From assembly GCF_004114695.1 (NCBI RefSeq), contig NZ_CP035310.1, positions 2,091,501 to 2,155,500 on the forward strand: a DNA stretch of 64,000 nucleotides, read 5' to 3'. Source of the stretch: Erythrobacter sp. HKB08. GTDB lineage: Bacteria; Pseudomonadota; Alphaproteobacteria; Sphingomonadales; Sphingomonadaceae. Of this stretch, positions 29,974-38,646 are shown piece after piece (positions within the stretch are counted from its first letter, which is position 1; each line of letters begins with the position of its first letter). The notes below the pieces were generated by a model. The model was given only the letters and a program-made list of their open reading frames with translations. It did not search any database and was not told where the DNA came from. Position numbers and translations under genes: made by a program.

Positions 29974-30984
29974 ATGAAAGCCATCCGCACGGGCGCGACG
30001 CCCTCTACCCTCGAAGCGCTCGAACTGGTCGATATCGACGATGCACCCGCTCCGGGACCTGGCGAAATTACTGTCGCGATCAAGGCCAGTTCGCTGAATT
30101 ATCACGATTATGCGGTCGTCAAAGGCATGATCCCGGCAGCCCAGGGCCGGATCCCCATGTCCGACGGCGCAGGTGAAGTCACTGCGGTCGGCGAAGGCGT
30201 GAGCGAATTCGCGGTCGGCGATGCCGTGGTCTCGACCTTCTTTCCCGACTGGATCGATGGCAGGCCTCCGCAGACCGCTTTCACCCGAGTGCCGGGCGAC
30301 GGGATCGACGGCTATGCTCGTGAGAGCATCACAGCGCCGACGCACTGGTTCACCCGCGCGCCGAAGGGCTACAGCCATGCAGAAGCGGCAACGCTGACCT
30401 GCGCAGGCCTCACCGCATGGCGGGCGCTGTTCGTGGACTACACGCTCAAGCCCGGAGACACGGTCCTCGTCCAGGGCACGGGCGGGGTTTCGATCTTCGC
30501 CCTGCAATTCGCGAAAGCCGCCGGAGCGACCGTGATCGCGACCAGCTCATCCGACGAGAAGCTGAAGCGGGTCAAGGCGCTCGGGGCCGATCACCTGATC
30601 AACTACAAGGAGGTCGAGGCGTGGGGGCCGAAGGCGCTTGAGATCACCGGTGGCCGCGGGGTCGACTGCGTGGTCGAGATCGGCGGCGCAGGAACGCTCG
30701 ACCAGTCGATGCTGGCGACCCGCGTCGGCGGCCACGTCGCGCTGATCGGCGTGCTCGCAGGCTTTGCCGGGCCGGTGCAAACCGCCCTGCTCTTCTCGAA
30801 GAATCTCAAGGTCCAGGGCCTTACCGTAGGCAGCCGCGCCATGCAGCAGGACATGATCGACGCGATCGAGGCGAACGGCATCAAGCCGGTCATCTCCGAT
30901 CACTTCGCACTCGCCGACCTCGCCGATGCTTTCCGCCACCAGGAGGCGAACAAGCACTTCGGCAAGATCGCGGTCGATATCTAG
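29974..30984 (+). CDS. Zinc-independent MDR-family NAD(P)-dependent oxidoreductase
   Basis: 336 residues. The GroES-like domain covers about 1-135 and the Rossmann fold 140-300 has VLVQGTGGVSIFALQFAKAAGATVIATSSS. The cysteines of the structural and catalytic zinc sites are missing, as in quinone-reductase-type medium-chain dehydrogenases. It probably reduces an enone, quinone or enoyl thioester, or oxidises an alcohol; the substrate is unknown. It ends the plus-strand run that starts at phaC, and its last four bases overlap the convergent DUF2855 gene. Confidence 0.87.
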   Translation: MKAIRTGATPSTLEALELVDIDDAPAPGPGEITVAIKASSLNYHDYAVVKGMIPAAQGRIPMSDGAGEVTAVGEGVSEFAVGDAVVSTFFPDWIDGRPPQTAFTRVPGDGIDGYARESITAPTHWFTRAPKGYSHAEAATLTCAGLTAWRALFVDYTLKPGDTVLVQGTGGVSIFALQFAKAAGATVIATSSSDEKLKRVKALGADHLINYKEVEAWGPKALEITGGRGVDCVVEIGGAGTLDQSMLATRVGGHVALIGVLAGFAGPVQTALLFSKNLKVQGLTVGSRAMQQDMIDAIEANGIKPVISDHFALADLADAFRHQEANKHFGKIAVDI

Positions 30985-32063
30985 GGCTCGATAACGATTC
31001 CCTTGGCCGGGTCGACCTGGCCCTGCACCATCGCGACGAATACCTGCTTTGCCGCCTCGATACCTGCGTGCCGCTCGATCTCGACCGTGTCTCCGACGTC
31101 GGCGAGGAATGCGTGCCAGCTTTCGGCGACCTGCTTGCCGAAGCCTTCCGGCCCCAGTTCCTTGATCGCCGCGACCGCATGGTCGGGGGCGAAGAACAGC
31201 GTCGGGGTCGGACCCGGCAGGTCGGCATCGCCGCCCATCCCCGCGCCGCGCGCCTCGATATGGGTCGCGCCGACGAGGCAGGAATATTTAAGCGCGTCGC
31301 CGAAATGCTCGTGAATGGCCTTCAGCACTCCGGCATTGCCCGCGAAGTCGACGACGACGGCAGGGTCCGCTGACAGCGAGGCGACATCGTCATAGGCGAC
31401 GACCTCGTCATAGAGACCGGTCGAGCGGGTGAACTCGACATTGCCCTTCGAGGTCAGGCCGATGCGCTTCACATCGGGGGAACGGTGCTTGGCGACGCTC
31501 GCCAGCCCCATGGAAGTCTTCGACGAAGCGCTGGTCATCACGACGGTGCCCGCACCGAACCAGTTCTCGCGGCGCATGAAGCTCTCGATAAGGAAGCCGG
31601 TCTTGAACAGCGGGCCGAAGATCATGCGCTCGCCTTCGCGCGCCGGATCATGTTCCGGATCGGCCGCAAGGCGCGAATACTGGTTGTAGATCGGGCTCAT
31701 CGGCTGGCGATGGGCAGCCATGTCCATGAAGCCGCCCTTGGAGACATTGCCCGGCACGACATCGAGGTGCGTGCCCATCGGAAGATAGCCATAGACTCGC
31801 TCGCCTACGGCGATATCCGGGTGGTTGCTCTCGACGACCTTCGCGTGGCCCCACATCGGGACGATGCCCATGCCATCGGGCGCCGGGAAGAAGTTCCAGT
31901 ATCCGAAGCCGTCGCCGACCACTGCATAGGTGATGTTGTTCGCCGTGACCGAGAAGCTCTCGATCTCGAGCCGCACGGCACCATCGGGCAGGACGCCCGG
32001 TTCGACGTGAACGAGTTCTGCCTCGGTCAGGGCATCTTTGCGGACATGGATCTGGCTTTGCAT
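30981..32063 (-). CDS. DUF2855 family protein (MDR-like fold, function unknown)
   Basis: 360 residues, starting MQSQIHVRKDALTEAELVHV with GGAGAG upstream of the ATG at 32063. Segments FSVTANNITYAVVGDGFGYW and MTSASSKTSMGLA are typical of DUF2855. The layout, an N-terminal beta domain and a Rossmann-like half, suggests a distant medium-chain dehydrogenase relative lacking a standard glycine motif. It is convergent with, and overlaps by four bases, an MDR oxidoreductase that may be its functional neighbour. Confidence 0.85.
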   Translation of the reverse strand: MQSQIHVRKDALTEAELVHVEPGVLPDGAVRLEIESFSVTANNITYAVVGDGFGYWNFFPAPDGMGIVPMWGHAKVVESNHPDIAVGERVYGYLPMGTHLDVVPGNVSKGGFMDMAAHRQPMSPIYNQYSRLAADPEHDPAREGERMIFGPLFKTGFLIESFMRRENWFGAGTVVMTSASSKTSMGLASVAKHRSPDVKRIGLTSKGNVEFTRSTGLYDEVVAYDDVASLSADPAVVVDFAGNAGVLKAIHEHFGDALKYSCLVGATHIEARGAGMGGDADLPGPTPTLFFAPDHAVAAIKELGPEGFGKQVAESWHAFLADVGDTVEIERHAGIEAAKQVFVAMVQGQVDPAKGIVIEP

Positions 32064-32147
32064 GGCGGTCTCTCCTTTGCCGCCATGCCTAGCCTAGTCG
32101 CGCTCGCTTTCCCACCGTGTTGCGCGCCATGGCCGGCGCGCATCCGG

Positions 32148-33275
32148 TCAGACGCGCATCGGCATCAGGACATAGAGCGCAGGCGACTTGTCATCCTTGC
32201 GGATGAGCGTCGGAGCTCCGGCATCGGCGAGGTGCAGTTCGACTGCATCCGCGTCGATCTGGCTCAGGATGTCCTTCAGGTAATTGGCGTTGAAGCCGAT
32301 CTCGAAACCGTCCGCGCCGTATTCCGCCGCCACTTCCTCGGTCGCGGTGCCGTTGTCCGGGCTGGTGACCGAGAGCACGACCTTGTCGTTCTCGAGGCCC
32401 ATCTTCACCGCGCGCGTCTTCTCGGTCGCGATGGTCGCGACGCGGTCGACGCCTTCGTAGAAGCTCTTCGGGTCTATCTTGAGCAGCTTGTCGTTCCCGG
32501 TCGGGATGACGCGGCTGTAATCCGGGAAGGTACCGTCGATCAGCTTGCTGGTGAGGACGACGCCGCCCTCCCCGCCGAGCGTGAAGCGGATCTTGCTGGC
32601 CGAAAGGTCGATCTGGACGTTCGCGTCCATCGCTTCCTCGAGCAGCTTGCGAAGTTCGGCGACGGCTTTGCGCGGAACGATCACGTCCGGCATGCCCGCC
32701 GCGCCTTCCGGCTGGTCGAGCGTGAAGCGCGCGAGGCGGTGGCCATCGGTCGCGGCCGCCTTCAGAACCGGCTTGTCGTCTTCCGCAACGTGCAGGAAGA
32801 TGCCGTTGAGGTAGTAGCGCGTTTCCTCGGTGCTGATCGCGAAGCGGGTGCGATCGATCATTTCGGCAAGCGTCTTGGCCGGGAGCTCGAAGCTCGTCGG
32901 CAGGTCGCCTTCCACGATGGTCGGGAAATCGTCGCGCGGCAGGGTCGGCAGCGAGAAGCGGCTGCGCCCGGCCTTGATCGCCATGCGGTTGTCGGCCGTC
33001 TCAAGGCTCACCTGGCTGCCTTCGGGCAGCTTGCGTGCGATGTCGAACAGCAGGTGTGCCGAAACGGTGATTGACCCCGGATTCTCGACCGAGGCAGCAG
33101 GCATGGTCTCGACGACCTGGAGATCGAGGTCGGTCGCCATGATCTTGACCGATCCCCCCTGATCCGCCTCGATCAGGACGTTCGACAGGATCGGAATGGT
33201 GTTGCGCCGCTCCACCACGGATTGCACGTGGCCAAGGCTACGGAGCAGGGTGGCGCGTTCGATAGTGGCTTTCAT
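32148..33275 (-). CDS. dnaN: DNA polymerase III beta sliding clamp
   Basis: 375 residues from the ATG at 33275, which follows GGGGGA at the right distance; the ATG at 33287 lies inside that ribosome-site sequence. The start MKATIERATLLRSLGHVQSV, the repeated three clamp domains and the C-terminal VLMPMRV are those of DnaN. The clamp tethers the replicative polymerase to DNA. The gene is not next to dnaA here, as is usual in Sphingomonads. Confidence 0.97.
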   Translation of the reverse strand: MKATIERATLLRSLGHVQSVVERRNTIPILSNVLIEADQGGSVKIMATDLDLQVVETMPAASVENPGSITVSAHLLFDIARKLPEGSQVSLETADNRMAIKAGRSRFSLPTLPRDDFPTIVEGDLPTSFELPAKTLAEMIDRTRFAISTEETRYYLNGIFLHVAEDDKPVLKAAATDGHRLARFTLDQPEGAAGMPDVIVPRKAVAELRKLLEEAMDANVQIDLSASKIRFTLGGEGGVVLTSKLIDGTFPDYSRVIPTGNDKLLKIDPKSFYEGVDRVATIATEKTRAVKMGLENDKVVLSVTSPDNGTATEEVAAEYGADGFEIGFNANYLKDILSQIDADAVELHLADAGAPTLIRKDDKSPALYVLMPMRV

Positions 33276-33491
33276 CAATTCCCCCATGCGCGCCCGTGTG
33301 TGCCAAGGGCCGGATTCGCCCGCGAGCGCCGGAAAGTGTTGCAGCTATCCTTAGCGAGGCCAGTGTCGGCGGCAAGCGCCTCCGGCATGCAAGCCGGATT
33401 CCTTGGGGATAAAAGCGCTTGCGGGCCGAAGATAAGCTATTGTTGCAGGTCGCGCAGGGGCGCGATGGCGGGTCCGCTTGGGGATAAGGAG

Positions 33492-34010
33492 TTACAGCTT
33501 GCCGTCCTCGAGCTTCCGGCCAGCAGTCAGCACTCCCATCCAGGCGTCGAAATAGGCGAAATCGTTCGTCGACCGAAAAGCGGCCAGCGACCGGTAGCCG
33601 TTCTGGCGCAGCCAGTTGGCCATCGCCGTATTGTTTTCGTTAAAGAGAAGGCCGGCCGCACCGCGCAGACTGGCGAGCTGGCTCGGCGAAACGCCGCGCG
33701 CGACCATGGCCTGCTCCTTGTCGCGGAAGCGAAGCACGAAACCAGCGTAGGCTCCCGCATCGATCGTCTGGGCGCGTTGCCAGCCGTATCGCTGCTCGCA
33801 TGCGAGCATCGTGCGATTGAAATCGGCCTTGACCTGCGGTTCGTACGTTTGGTTCGGGGTGTTGAGCCCCCTCAGGAGCGTGTGAACCTGCTCGCTGGAA
33901 TCGTTTATCAGGCACTGCTCGGCTTCCGCCTTGATCTGAGCCGATACCGGCGTAGCGAAACCGGCAAGCGAGCAGAGCCCCGCTGCCACCATTATCTTCT
34001 TCGAATTCAC
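33492..34010 (-). CDS. Secreted hypothetical protein, paralog of the product at 34790-35380
   Basis: 172 residues with a GTG start at 34010, supported by AGGGGG eight bases upstream. A signal peptide ends near VSAQ (residue 25). The mature protein is helical, with Cys33 and Cys71 or so, and the motif ACEQRYGWQRAQ resembles CSEEYGWTRRQ in the product of the gene on the other side of fabG. No known family is recognised. It follows fabG by 27 bp on the same strand and may be the last gene of the fabD unit. Confidence 0.7.
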   Translation of the reverse strand: MNSKKIMVAAGLCSLAGFATPVSAQIKAEAEQCLINDSSEQVHTLLRGLNTPNQTYEPQVKADFNRTMLACEQRYGWQRAQTIDAGAYAGFVLRFRDKEQAMVARGVSPSQLASLRGAAGLLFNENNTAMANWLRQNGYRSLAAFRSTNDFAYFDAWMGVLTAGRKLEDGKL

Positions 34011-34037
34011 GATTTTAACCCCCTGAGATATCGGCGC

Positions 34038-34790
34038 TTAGCTGATCATCGCCATGCCGCCATTCACATGCAGCGTCTGGCCGGTGACATAGCCTGCCTC
34101 GTCCGAAGCGAGATAGGCGACCGCCGCCCCGATATCCTCGCCCTCGCCCATGCGCGCCATCGGGATGCGGGCGTTGATCGCATCCTTCTGCGCGTCGTTG
34201 AGCTGGTCGGTCATCGCGGTCCTGATGAAGCCCGGCGCGACGCAGTTGACCGTGATGCCGCGGCTCGCAAGCTCCTGCGCGAGGCTCTTGCTCATGCCGG
34301 TGAGACCGGCCTTGGCCGCAACGTAGTTCATCTGCCCCGGGTTACCGGTCGCACCAACGACACTGGTGATCGAGATGATGCGCCCGTGCTTCGCCTTCAT
34401 CATCGGACGCGCGGCTGCGCGCATCAGGCGGAAGGAAGCTTCGAGATTGATACGGATGACCTCGTCCCACTCGTCGTCCTTCATCCGCATGGCGAGATTG
34501 TCGCGCGTGATGCCGGCGTTGTTGACGAGGATGTCCATGCCGCCGAGCGTATCGATGGTCGCCGGGATCAGTTCCTCGACCTGCGTGCTGTTCGACAGGT
34601 CGCAGGTAATCTCGACGTGATCGTGACCGAATTCGTCGTTCAGTTCCTCGCGAAAGGCGCGCAGTTTCGCGCCGTTCGAGCCGGAAAGCGCCAGGCGGGC
34701 GCCCTGCCGTGCGAGCGCACGGGCGATGGAAGAGCCGATGCCGCCGCTGGCACCGGTAACGAGCGCGGTCTTTCCTTCGAGCGAGAACAT
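34038..34790 (-). CDS. fabG: 3-oxoacyl-[acyl-carrier-protein] reductase
   Basis: 250 residues, a short-chain dehydrogenase with TGASGGIG near residue 11, NNAG, the catalytic Ser in ISITSVVGATGN, and Tyr/Lys in MNYVAAK. The C-terminus GYVTGQTLHVNGGMAMIS is typical of FabG. It reduces 3-oxoacyl-ACP with NADPH in fatty-acid elongation. The ATG at 34790 follows AAGGAAG by seven bases and overlaps the upstream stop as TGATG, so translation is coupled to the secreted-protein gene between it and fabD. Confidence 0.95.
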   Translation of the reverse strand: MFSLEGKTALVTGASGGIGSSIARALARQGARLALSGSNGAKLRAFREELNDEFGHDHVEITCDLSNSTQVEELIPATIDTLGGMDILVNNAGITRDNLAMRMKDDEWDEVIRINLEASFRLMRAAARPMMKAKHGRIISITSVVGATGNPGQMNYVAAKAGLTGMSKSLAQELASRGITVNCVAPGFIRTAMTDQLNDAQKDAINARIPMARMGEGEDIGAAVAYLASDEAGYVTGQTLHVNGGMAMIS

Positions 34791-35380
34791 CAATTGTCTT
34801 CCTTTTCAAATGTTTCGGCGAATCGCGCCTTCGCGCTCCGTGTCATCGACCAGCCGACGAGCAGGTTACCGAGATAGGTCCCCATCTCGTAATCGTCGGC
34901 CAGTTCCATGTCCGCCATCAGCTTGGTCGTCCATTGCATGATGAAGGCCTTCGAGCTCGGCGAATCCTTGTTTTGAAACGCCGAGACGACCACTGCCATG
35001 GCATCGGGGCCCTGCCGGTCGAACTCCGCCGCGAGCTGGGCCTTCTTTGCATCGCTAAGCGGGACAGAATTCCACGAACCGGCTTCGAGCAGGCTGCCCA
35101 CGAGATGGAGCTTCGCGAAATCGGCCTGTCGCCGCGTCCAGCCATACTCTTCCGAGCAGCGCTCGCCTTCGCTGATGATCAGCGCCCTGAATTCTGGGTC
35201 CATCTTCCCGCTCGCTGTCACCTCGGGAGAGAACTCGGCGATAAACGTGTCGTAGGTCGACGCCGCTTCGGCGGACGCGGGCTCGGTCATGCAGGCGAGC
35301 TGCGTTTCGACCGAGGCGGCGTTGGCCGGCTGCGATACGGTGAGCATCGCGGAAGCCAGGACGGAGCCGAAAACACTCAC
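34790..35380 (-). CDS. Secreted hypothetical protein embedded between fabD and fabG
   Basis: 196 residues from a GTG at 35380 that overlaps the fabD stop as GTGA. A short signal peptide ends near ANA (residue 21). The mature part has paired cysteines (ACMTEP and RCSEEYGW) and is mostly helical. It shares the C-x-(E/Q)-x-YGW-x-R pattern and overall layout with the 172-residue product at 33492-34010. The family is not recognised. Its stop overlaps the fabG ATG, so it is translationally locked into the fatty-acid unit. Confidence 0.72.
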   Translation of the reverse strand: MSVFGSVLASAMLTVSQPANAASVETQLACMTEPASAEAASTYDTFIAEFSPEVTASGKMDPEFRALIISEGERCSEEYGWTRRQADFAKLHLVGSLLEAGSWNSVPLSDAKKAQLAAEFDRQGPDAMAVVVSAFQNKDSPSSKAFIMQWTTKLMADMELADDYEMGTYLGNLLVGWSMTRSAKARFAETFEKEDN

Positions 35381-36318
35381 GAAGTCAGTTCCTTGGCGAG
35401 CGTTTCGAGGTCTTCCATCGTAATGATGCTGCTGGTCGCCGCGTCGCGATCGATCCGGCCGATCATCGGGCCGAGGACCTTGCCGCCGAGCTCGACGAAG
35501 TGTTCTACGCCAGCCTCACGCATCGCGAGCACGCTTTCACGCCAGCGAACCCGGCCGGTCACCTGCTCGACGAGCAGGCGCTGCTCTTCGGCGGGGTCGT
35601 CGACCGGCGCAGCGGTGACATTGGCATAAAGCGGCAGGTCGAGGCCGCCCGGAGGCGTTTCAGCCAGAGCCTCGGCCATTGCGTCGGCAGCGGGCTGCAT
35701 CAGAGAGCAGTGGAACGGCGCAGAGACCGGCAGCGGAACCCCGCGCTTGATGCCGAAGTCCTTCACGAGGCCGATTGCCCGTTCGATCGCGCCGGCATGG
35801 CCGGAAAGGACCACCTGCGTCGGATCGTTGTCGTTGGCGACCTCGCACACCTGCCCTTCGGCAGCCGCTTCGGCGAGTTTCTGTGCCTTTTCGAGGTCGG
35901 CACCGAGCAGAGCGCACATCGCACCCTCGCCGACCGGAACGGCCGCCTGCATGGCCTGTCCGCGAAGCTTCAGCAGACGCGCCGTATCGCTTAGCGAGAA
36001 AGAGCCAACCGCGCAGAGCGCCGTGTATTCGCCAAGGCTGTGACCGGCGACGAAATTGCCGTGGTCGACCAGCGACACGCCGAAATCGCGCTGCAGCACG
36101 CGCAGGGTGGCGATAGCGTTCGCCATGATCGCCGGCTGGGCGTTTTCGGTGAGGGTGAGTTCGCCTTCGGGCCCCTCGCGCATGATCATCGAGAGGTTCT
36201 GCGACAGCGCGTCGTCGACTTCTTCGAAGGTCTCTCGGGCCGCGGTGCTGGCATCGGCCAGTTCTGCCCCCATCCCTACTTTCTGGCTTCCCTGACCCGG
36301 AAAAACGAAAGCTCGCAT
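35377..36318 (-). CDS. fabD: Malonyl-CoA:acyl-carrier-protein transacylase
   Basis: 313 residues beginning MRAFVFPGQGSQKVGMGAEL, with AAGGAG upstream of the ATG at 36318. The catalytic Ser94 lies in AGHSLGEY and the His in SAPFHCSLM near residue 203; the QNLSMI and GQGSQ elements also fit. FabD loads malonyl groups on ACP to start fatty-acid synthesis. It is the first gene of a coupled fabD / secreted protein / fabG unit. Confidence 0.96.
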   Translation of the reverse strand: MRAFVFPGQGSQKVGMGAELADASTAARETFEEVDDALSQNLSMIMREGPEGELTLTENAQPAIMANAIATLRVLQRDFGVSLVDHGNFVAGHSLGEYTALCAVGSFSLSDTARLLKLRGQAMQAAVPVGEGAMCALLGADLEKAQKLAEAAAEGQVCEVANDNDPTQVVLSGHAGAIERAIGLVKDFGIKRGVPLPVSAPFHCSLMQPAADAMAEALAETPPGGLDLPLYANVTAAPVDDPAEEQRLLVEQVTGRVRWRESVLAMREAGVEHFVELGGKVLGPMIGRIDRDAATSSIITMEDLETLAKELTS

Positions 36319-36344
36319 TTTGTGTTCTCCTTTGGCCGCGCGGG

Positions 36345-37169
36345 TTATGCGCGCAGCGCTTCGCTCGCAACCCCGAAGGGCACGATCTTGTTGGCAGCGT
36401 CGTGACCGATGTCGGCGAGACCGAGGTATGGAATGCCTGCCCGCTCGCACCAAAATTGCGCGATTTCCTGTTCGCTCATGCCGAAGGGGCGGTCGTTCTC
36501 GGGCACGGCGCCGATGCGTCCAAGGCGCAGACCTGCAATGTCGGAGAGATGCTGCGTGACATGGAAGAACAGCCGGTCGACGGCATAAAGATATTCGCCC
36601 ACCTCCTCGACGCAGACGACATGTCCGGTCAGGTCGGGCATCAAGTCGGTCCCGCACAGCATCGCGAGCGTCATCAGGTTGAAAGCTACAGTCGGTCGCT
36701 CGTCCAGCTCCGCTTCGAGGCCGCTCACATTGCCGGTCAGCCAATCGAGCGAGCGCGAAATCGCCGCTTCGCCATCGTCGCGCGAAATATCAGCAACCAT
36801 CGGACCGTGAACGGGCTTGCCGATGCCCGCCTTGTAGAGCGACGCGAGGATATATCCCGTGTCCGAATAGCCGAGGAAGGTCTTGCTGCGTGCAGCGTCC
36901 CCGAGTCCGGCGATCGCCTGCGATGCGATCCGGTTGGACCCGTAACCGCCGGCAGCGAACCAGACCGCGTCCACATCGGGATCGTTCGCGCATTCGAGGA
37001 AGGCCTCGAGCCGCGTTTCGTCGTCGCCGGCAAAGTGACCGTGGCGTTCGAAACATTGGCGATGGAACACCAGTTCCACCCCGCCCCGCTCCTGCGCCAG
37101 GTCGAGAACAGCGTCGGCATGTTCTCGTTCGAGCCGCTTTCCGGGGGCGCATATCGCAATTCTGGTCAT
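36345..37169 (-). CDS. ldcA: LD-carboxypeptidase (S66 family), muropeptide recycling
   Basis: 274 residues from the ATG at 37169. Ser-peptidase S66 marks are visible: FLGYSDTGYILASLY with the nucleophile Ser, GPMVADISRDD, the Glu region CVEEVGEYLYAVDR, and the C-terminal GLADIGHDAANKIVPFG with the catalytic His. LdcA removes the terminal D-Ala from cytoplasmic tetrapeptide muropeptides. It is divergent from a Mur-ligase gene whose start is 52 bp away, a pairing that suits peptidoglycan recycling. Confidence 0.87.
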   Translation of the reverse strand: MTRIAICAPGKRLEREHADAVLDLAQERGGVELVFHRQCFERHGHFAGDDETRLEAFLECANDPDVDAVWFAAGGYGSNRIASQAIAGLGDAARSKTFLGYSDTGYILASLYKAGIGKPVHGPMVADISRDDGEAAISRSLDWLTGNVSGLEAELDERPTVAFNLMTLAMLCGTDLMPDLTGHVVCVEEVGEYLYAVDRLFFHVTQHLSDIAGLRLGRIGAVPENDRPFGMSEQEIAQFWCERAGIPYLGLADIGHDAANKIVPFGVASEALRA

Positions 37170-37221
37170 GTCGCTTGCTAGCCCGCTTGTCTTGCCGCCT
37201 GCAACGCAATACCGCGCCCCA

Positions 37222-38646
37222 ATGTCCGAATTCCCCACACCTGAAGAACTCTTTTCGCGCCCCTTCTTCTTCTGCGGCATCGGCGGCTCCGGCATGCAGC
37301 CGCTCGCGCAGATCCTGAAAGGTCGCGGCGCAAGCGTCGGCGGTTCGGACCGCAGCTTCGACCAGGGGCGCACGCCGGAAAAGTTCGCGGCGCTCGAAAA
37401 ACAGGGCTTCGAGCTTCATCCGCAGGACGGCAGTGGCATCACCTCGAAGGACCAGATTCTCGTCGCCTCGGCTGCGGTGGAGGACACGGTGCCCGATGCG
37501 AAGCGCGCGAAGGAACTCGGCTGCCTGCGCATGACGCGCGCCGAACTGAATTCGATCCTGTTCAACACCAGCGGTGCCGGTATCGGCATTGCCGGGACGA
37601 GCGGGAAGTCGACCGTTACCGGCATGATCGGGTGGATCCTCCAGGCGACGGGACGCGAGCCGACCATCATGAACGGCGCGGTGATGAAGAACTTCGTCTC
37701 GGACGAGCGCCCCTTTGCCAGCGCGGTCGTCGGCAGCCAGAGCATCTATGTGAGCGAAGTCGACGAGAGCGACGGTTCCATCGCGCTCTATCGCCCGGCG
37801 GTCGGCGTGCTGCTCAACGTCAGCCTCGACCACAAGAGCATGGAGGAACTGCGCCAGCTGTTCGGCGATTTCCTCGAGCGCAGCCGTATCGCGGCGATCA
37901 ATGCCGATGACGAGGAAGCGCTCAAGCTGCTGCCGCGCGCGAAGGAGGTCATCACCTTCGGGCTGGAACAGGAAAAGGCCCAGATCGGGATCGTGCCCGG
38001 CTCGATTGCCGAAGGTCCCACGCGGCAGGCGGCGCTCGTCATCGACCGTCACGACGGCAGCGAGCACCCGCTGACCCTCGCCATGCCGGGGCGCCACAAC
38101 CTCTCTAATGCCCTTGCCGCCATTGCCGGTGCCGCGGCCGCCGGCGTTCCGGTCGAAGCTTCGGTCAAAGCGCTCGCCTCCTTCGAGGGGCTCGCTCGCC
38201 GGTTCGATATCGTCGGCACCAGCGCGAACGGCGTCACCGTGATCGACGATTTCGGGCACAACCCGGAAAAATGTGCTGCCACCCTGCGCACGCTCAAGGC
38301 GCATGAAGGCCGCGTAATCGCATTCTTCCAGCCCCACGGCTACGGCCCCTTGCGCCAGATGGGTCACGAACTGGCAGAAACATTCGCGCGCGAACTTGGT
38401 CCGGAAGACATCACCATCATGTGCGACCCGGTCTATTTCGGCGGCACGGTCGATCGCAGCCAGGGTACCGAGCGGATCATCGCCATGATCGAGGAAGCTG
38501 GCGGCCTCGCAGACCATGTCCCGTCACGCGAAGATTGCGGCAAGCTGATCGCGTCCATCGCCAAGCCCGGCGACCGCATTGTCGTGATGGGCGCGCGGGA
38601 CGATACGCTTACGACCTTCGCGAAGGACCTGCTGGCGAAAGTCTAG
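37222..38646 (+). CDS. mpl: Mur ligase, probably UDP-MurNAc:tripeptide ligase Mpl
   Basis: 474 residues from the ATG at 37222. An N-terminal UDP-binding FFFCGIGGSGMQPLAQ, the ATP-binding GTSGKST at 125-131 and the C-terminal ligase domain with VIDDFGHNPEK are visible. The layout is that of MurC/Mpl. Mpl joins recycled L-Ala-gamma-D-Glu-meso-Dap to UDP-MurNAc; MurC adds L-Ala. I prefer Mpl because the divergent neighbour is an LD-carboxypeptidase and the mur-fts cluster is absent here, but the split between the two is by context, not by a decisive residue. Confidence 0.75.
   Translation: MSEFPTPEELFSRPFFFCGIGGSGMQPLAQILKGRGASVGGSDRSFDQGRTPEKFAALEKQGFELHPQDGSGITSKDQILVASAAVEDTVPDAKRAKELGCLRMTRAELNSILFNTSGAGIGIAGTSGKSTVTGMIGWILQATGREPTIMNGAVMKNFVSDERPFASAVVGSQSIYVSEVDESDGSIALYRPAVGVLLNVSLDHKSMEELRQLFGDFLERSRIAAINADDEEALKLLPRAKEVITFGLEQEKAQIGIVPGSIAEGPTRQAALVIDRHDGSEHPLTLAMPGRHNLSNALAAIAGAAAAGVPVEASVKALASFEGLARRFDIVGTSANGVTVIDDFGHNPEKCAATLRTLKAHEGRVIAFFQPHGYGPLRQMGHELAETFARELGPEDITIMCDPVYFGGTVDRSQGTERIIAMIEEAGGLADHVPSREDCGKLIASIAKPGDRIVVMGARDDTLTTFAKDLLAKV

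Noticed and set aside
31485-34877. Two long plus-strand open frames opposite the DUF2855, dnaN, secreted-protein and fabG genes
   Set aside because: They run through several real minus-strand genes and intergenic DNA with no domain pattern.
36790-38517. Minus-strand open frame over the Mur-ligase gene
   Set aside because: Antisense shadow; the plus frame has GTSGKST and Mur ligase order.
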